Source: Azophilus sp964572185 (GTDB taxonomy: Bacteria; Pseudomonadota; Gammaproteobacteria; Pseudomonadales; Azotimanducaceae). From it: a DNA stretch of 6,763 bases. Shown here piece by piece: positions 5,957 to 6,763 of the stretch. Under the pieces are notes generated by a model. That model searched no databases. It was not told the DNA's origin and was given only the letters and a program-made list of their open reading frames with translations. The DNA is taken from NCBI GenBank assembly GCA_964572185.1, contig CAZNFI010000156.1:1-6763 (forward strand), read 5' to 3'. The position numbers were made by a program, and so were the translations under genes. Within the stretch, counting starts at the first letter, position 1; every line of letters begins with the position of its first letter.

Positions 5957-5977
5957 TCCCAGGAGCAACGGTACAAT
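5949..5977 (+). promoter_or_regulatory. Candidate sigma70-type promoter of sufB
   Basis: TTGGGT (5949-5954) and TACAAT (5972-5977) are separated by exactly 17 bases. The -10 matches five of six consensus bases; the -35 keeps only TTG, as expected for a regulated promoter. The -35 lies within the right half of the IscR site. The predicted start near 5984 gives a leader of about 29 bases before the ATG at 6013. Confidence 0.65.
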
Positions 5978-6012
5978 GCCCTCAATCGCCAGTCGAAAGC
6001 AGCCAGGCTCCA

Positions 6013-6763
6013 ATGAGTGATTCGCCGCTGGACATCATCAACCAGGAATACAGCGCCGGGTTCGTCACCGATGTCGAATCCGAGACGCTGCCGCCGGGCC
6101 TCGATGAATCGGTTGTGCGCTTCATTTCCGAAAAGAAACAGGAGCCTGCCTGGCTGACCGATTGGCGGCTGTCGGCGTATGCGGACTGGTCGCGCATGAC
6201 GCCGCCCGAGTGGGCTCACGTCCGCTTCCCGCCCATCGACTTCCAGGCCATTTCCTACTACTCGGCGCCGACCAGCCTCGACGGCCGCCCGCAATCGCTC
6301 GATGAGGTCGACCCGGAACTGCTGCGCACCTACGAGAAACTCGGGATTCCCCTGCACGAACAGGAAATGCTGGCCGGCGTCACTCGGGCCGAGCCGACGG
6401 TGGCGGTCGATGCGGTCTTCGACAGCGTATCGATCACCACCACGTTCAAGGACAAGCTCCAGGAAGCGGGCGTGATCTTCTGCCCGATCTCGGAAGCCGT
6501 ACACAGCCACCCGGAACTGGTGCGCAGGTATCTCGGCTCAGTGGTACCGCGCCGGGACAATTTCTACGCAGCCCTCAACTCGGCCGTTTTCAGCGACGGG
6601 TCCTTCGTCTATGTGCCCCGAGGCGTGCGCTGCCCGATGGAACTGTCCACCTACTTCCGTATCAACCAGCAGAATACCGGGCAATTCGAACGCACACTGA
6701 TCATTGCCGAAGAAGGCGCCTACGTCAGCTACCTGGAGGGCTGCACTGCTCCCATGCGCGACG
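6013..6763 (+). CDS. sufB: SufB, Fe-S cluster assembly scaffold subunit, N-terminal half (3' end outside window)
   Basis: The frame opens at the ATG at 6013 and stays open to the window end, giving 250 residues of a protein usually near 480. SufB forms the SufBC2D complex in the cytoplasm, receives sulfur from SufS/SufE and builds iron-sulfur clusters for transfer to client proteins. The identity is clear from highly conserved blocks: EYSAGFVTDVESETLPPGL near the N-terminus, EAVHSHPELVRRYLGSVVP, FYAALNSAVFSDGSFVYVP, GVRCPMELSTYFRIN, and TGQFERTLIIAEEGAYVSYL with EGCTAP at the edge. The C-terminal residues needed for cluster assembly and SufD contact are outside the window. A modest AGG at 6005-6007 is the likely ribosome site. 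Here sufB is the first gene behind an IscR-controlled promoter, whereas E. coli starts the operon with sufA and some other bacteria with an Rrf2-type regulator. sufC, sufD and sufS probably follow, but this cannot be seen. Confidence 0.97.
   Translation, partial: MSDSPLDIINQEYSAGFVTDVESETLPPGLDESVVRFISEKKQEPAWLTDWRLSAYADWSRMTPPEWAHVRFPPIDFQAISYYSAPTSLDGRPQSLDEVDPELLRTYEKLGIPLHEQEMLAGVTRAEPTVAVDAVFDSVSITTTFKDKLQEAGVIFCPISEAVHSHPELVRRYLGSVVPRRDNFYAALNSAVFSDGSFVYVPRGVRCPMELSTYFRINQQNTGQFERTLIIAEEGAYVSYLEGCTAPMRD

Noticed and set aside
5899..6510. Minus-strand open frame covering the sufB promoter and early sufB
   Set aside because: It is antisense to strongly conserved SufB sequence and crosses the IscR site and promoter. 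Its composition is that of a shadow frame.

Overview
The window is GC-rich DNA from a proteobacterium, most likely a gammaproteobacterium. The reasons are the strong G/C third-position bias, tightly packed genes with overlapping stops and starts, two lipoproteins with classical lipoboxes (so a Gram-negative envelope), and a near-perfect IscR type 1 site ahead of sufB. No finer taxonomic call is justified.

Positions 2 to 5190 form a plus-strand gene set that looks like one envelope machine. It begins with the C-terminal end of a MotA/TolQ/ExbB proton-channel subunit, followed by a degenerate actin/Hsp70-like cytoplasmic protein that overlaps it by one base. After a 64-base AT-rich gap come two paralogous proteins, each with a short basic N-terminus, one membrane helix headed by an aspartate, a coiled coil and a von Willebrand factor A (VWA) domain. 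Two outer-membrane-type lipoproteins follow. The helices of the two VWA proteins resemble the proton-carrying helix of MotB/ExbD/TolR. I infer a stator-like, ion-driven complex whose periplasmic arm ends in metal-binding VWA domains instead of a peptidoglycan-binding OmpA domain. I know of no described system with this composition, and it is the main point of interest.

Positions 5203 to 5829 (minus strand) encode a class I SAM-dependent methyltransferase that converges on the second lipoprotein. The two stop codons are the two ends of one perfect palindrome that probably serves as a shared terminator.

Positions 5830 to 6012 are a divergent regulatory region. It holds a candidate promoter for the methyltransferase and a candidate sigma70-type promoter for sufB whose -35 element lies inside the IscR site. 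From 6013 to the window end runs the first half of sufB, the scaffold subunit of the SUF iron-sulfur cluster assembly system. iscR is not next to it here. No tRNA, rRNA, CRISPR array, insertion sequence or other mobile element was seen, and no gene-free stretch exceeds 300 bases.
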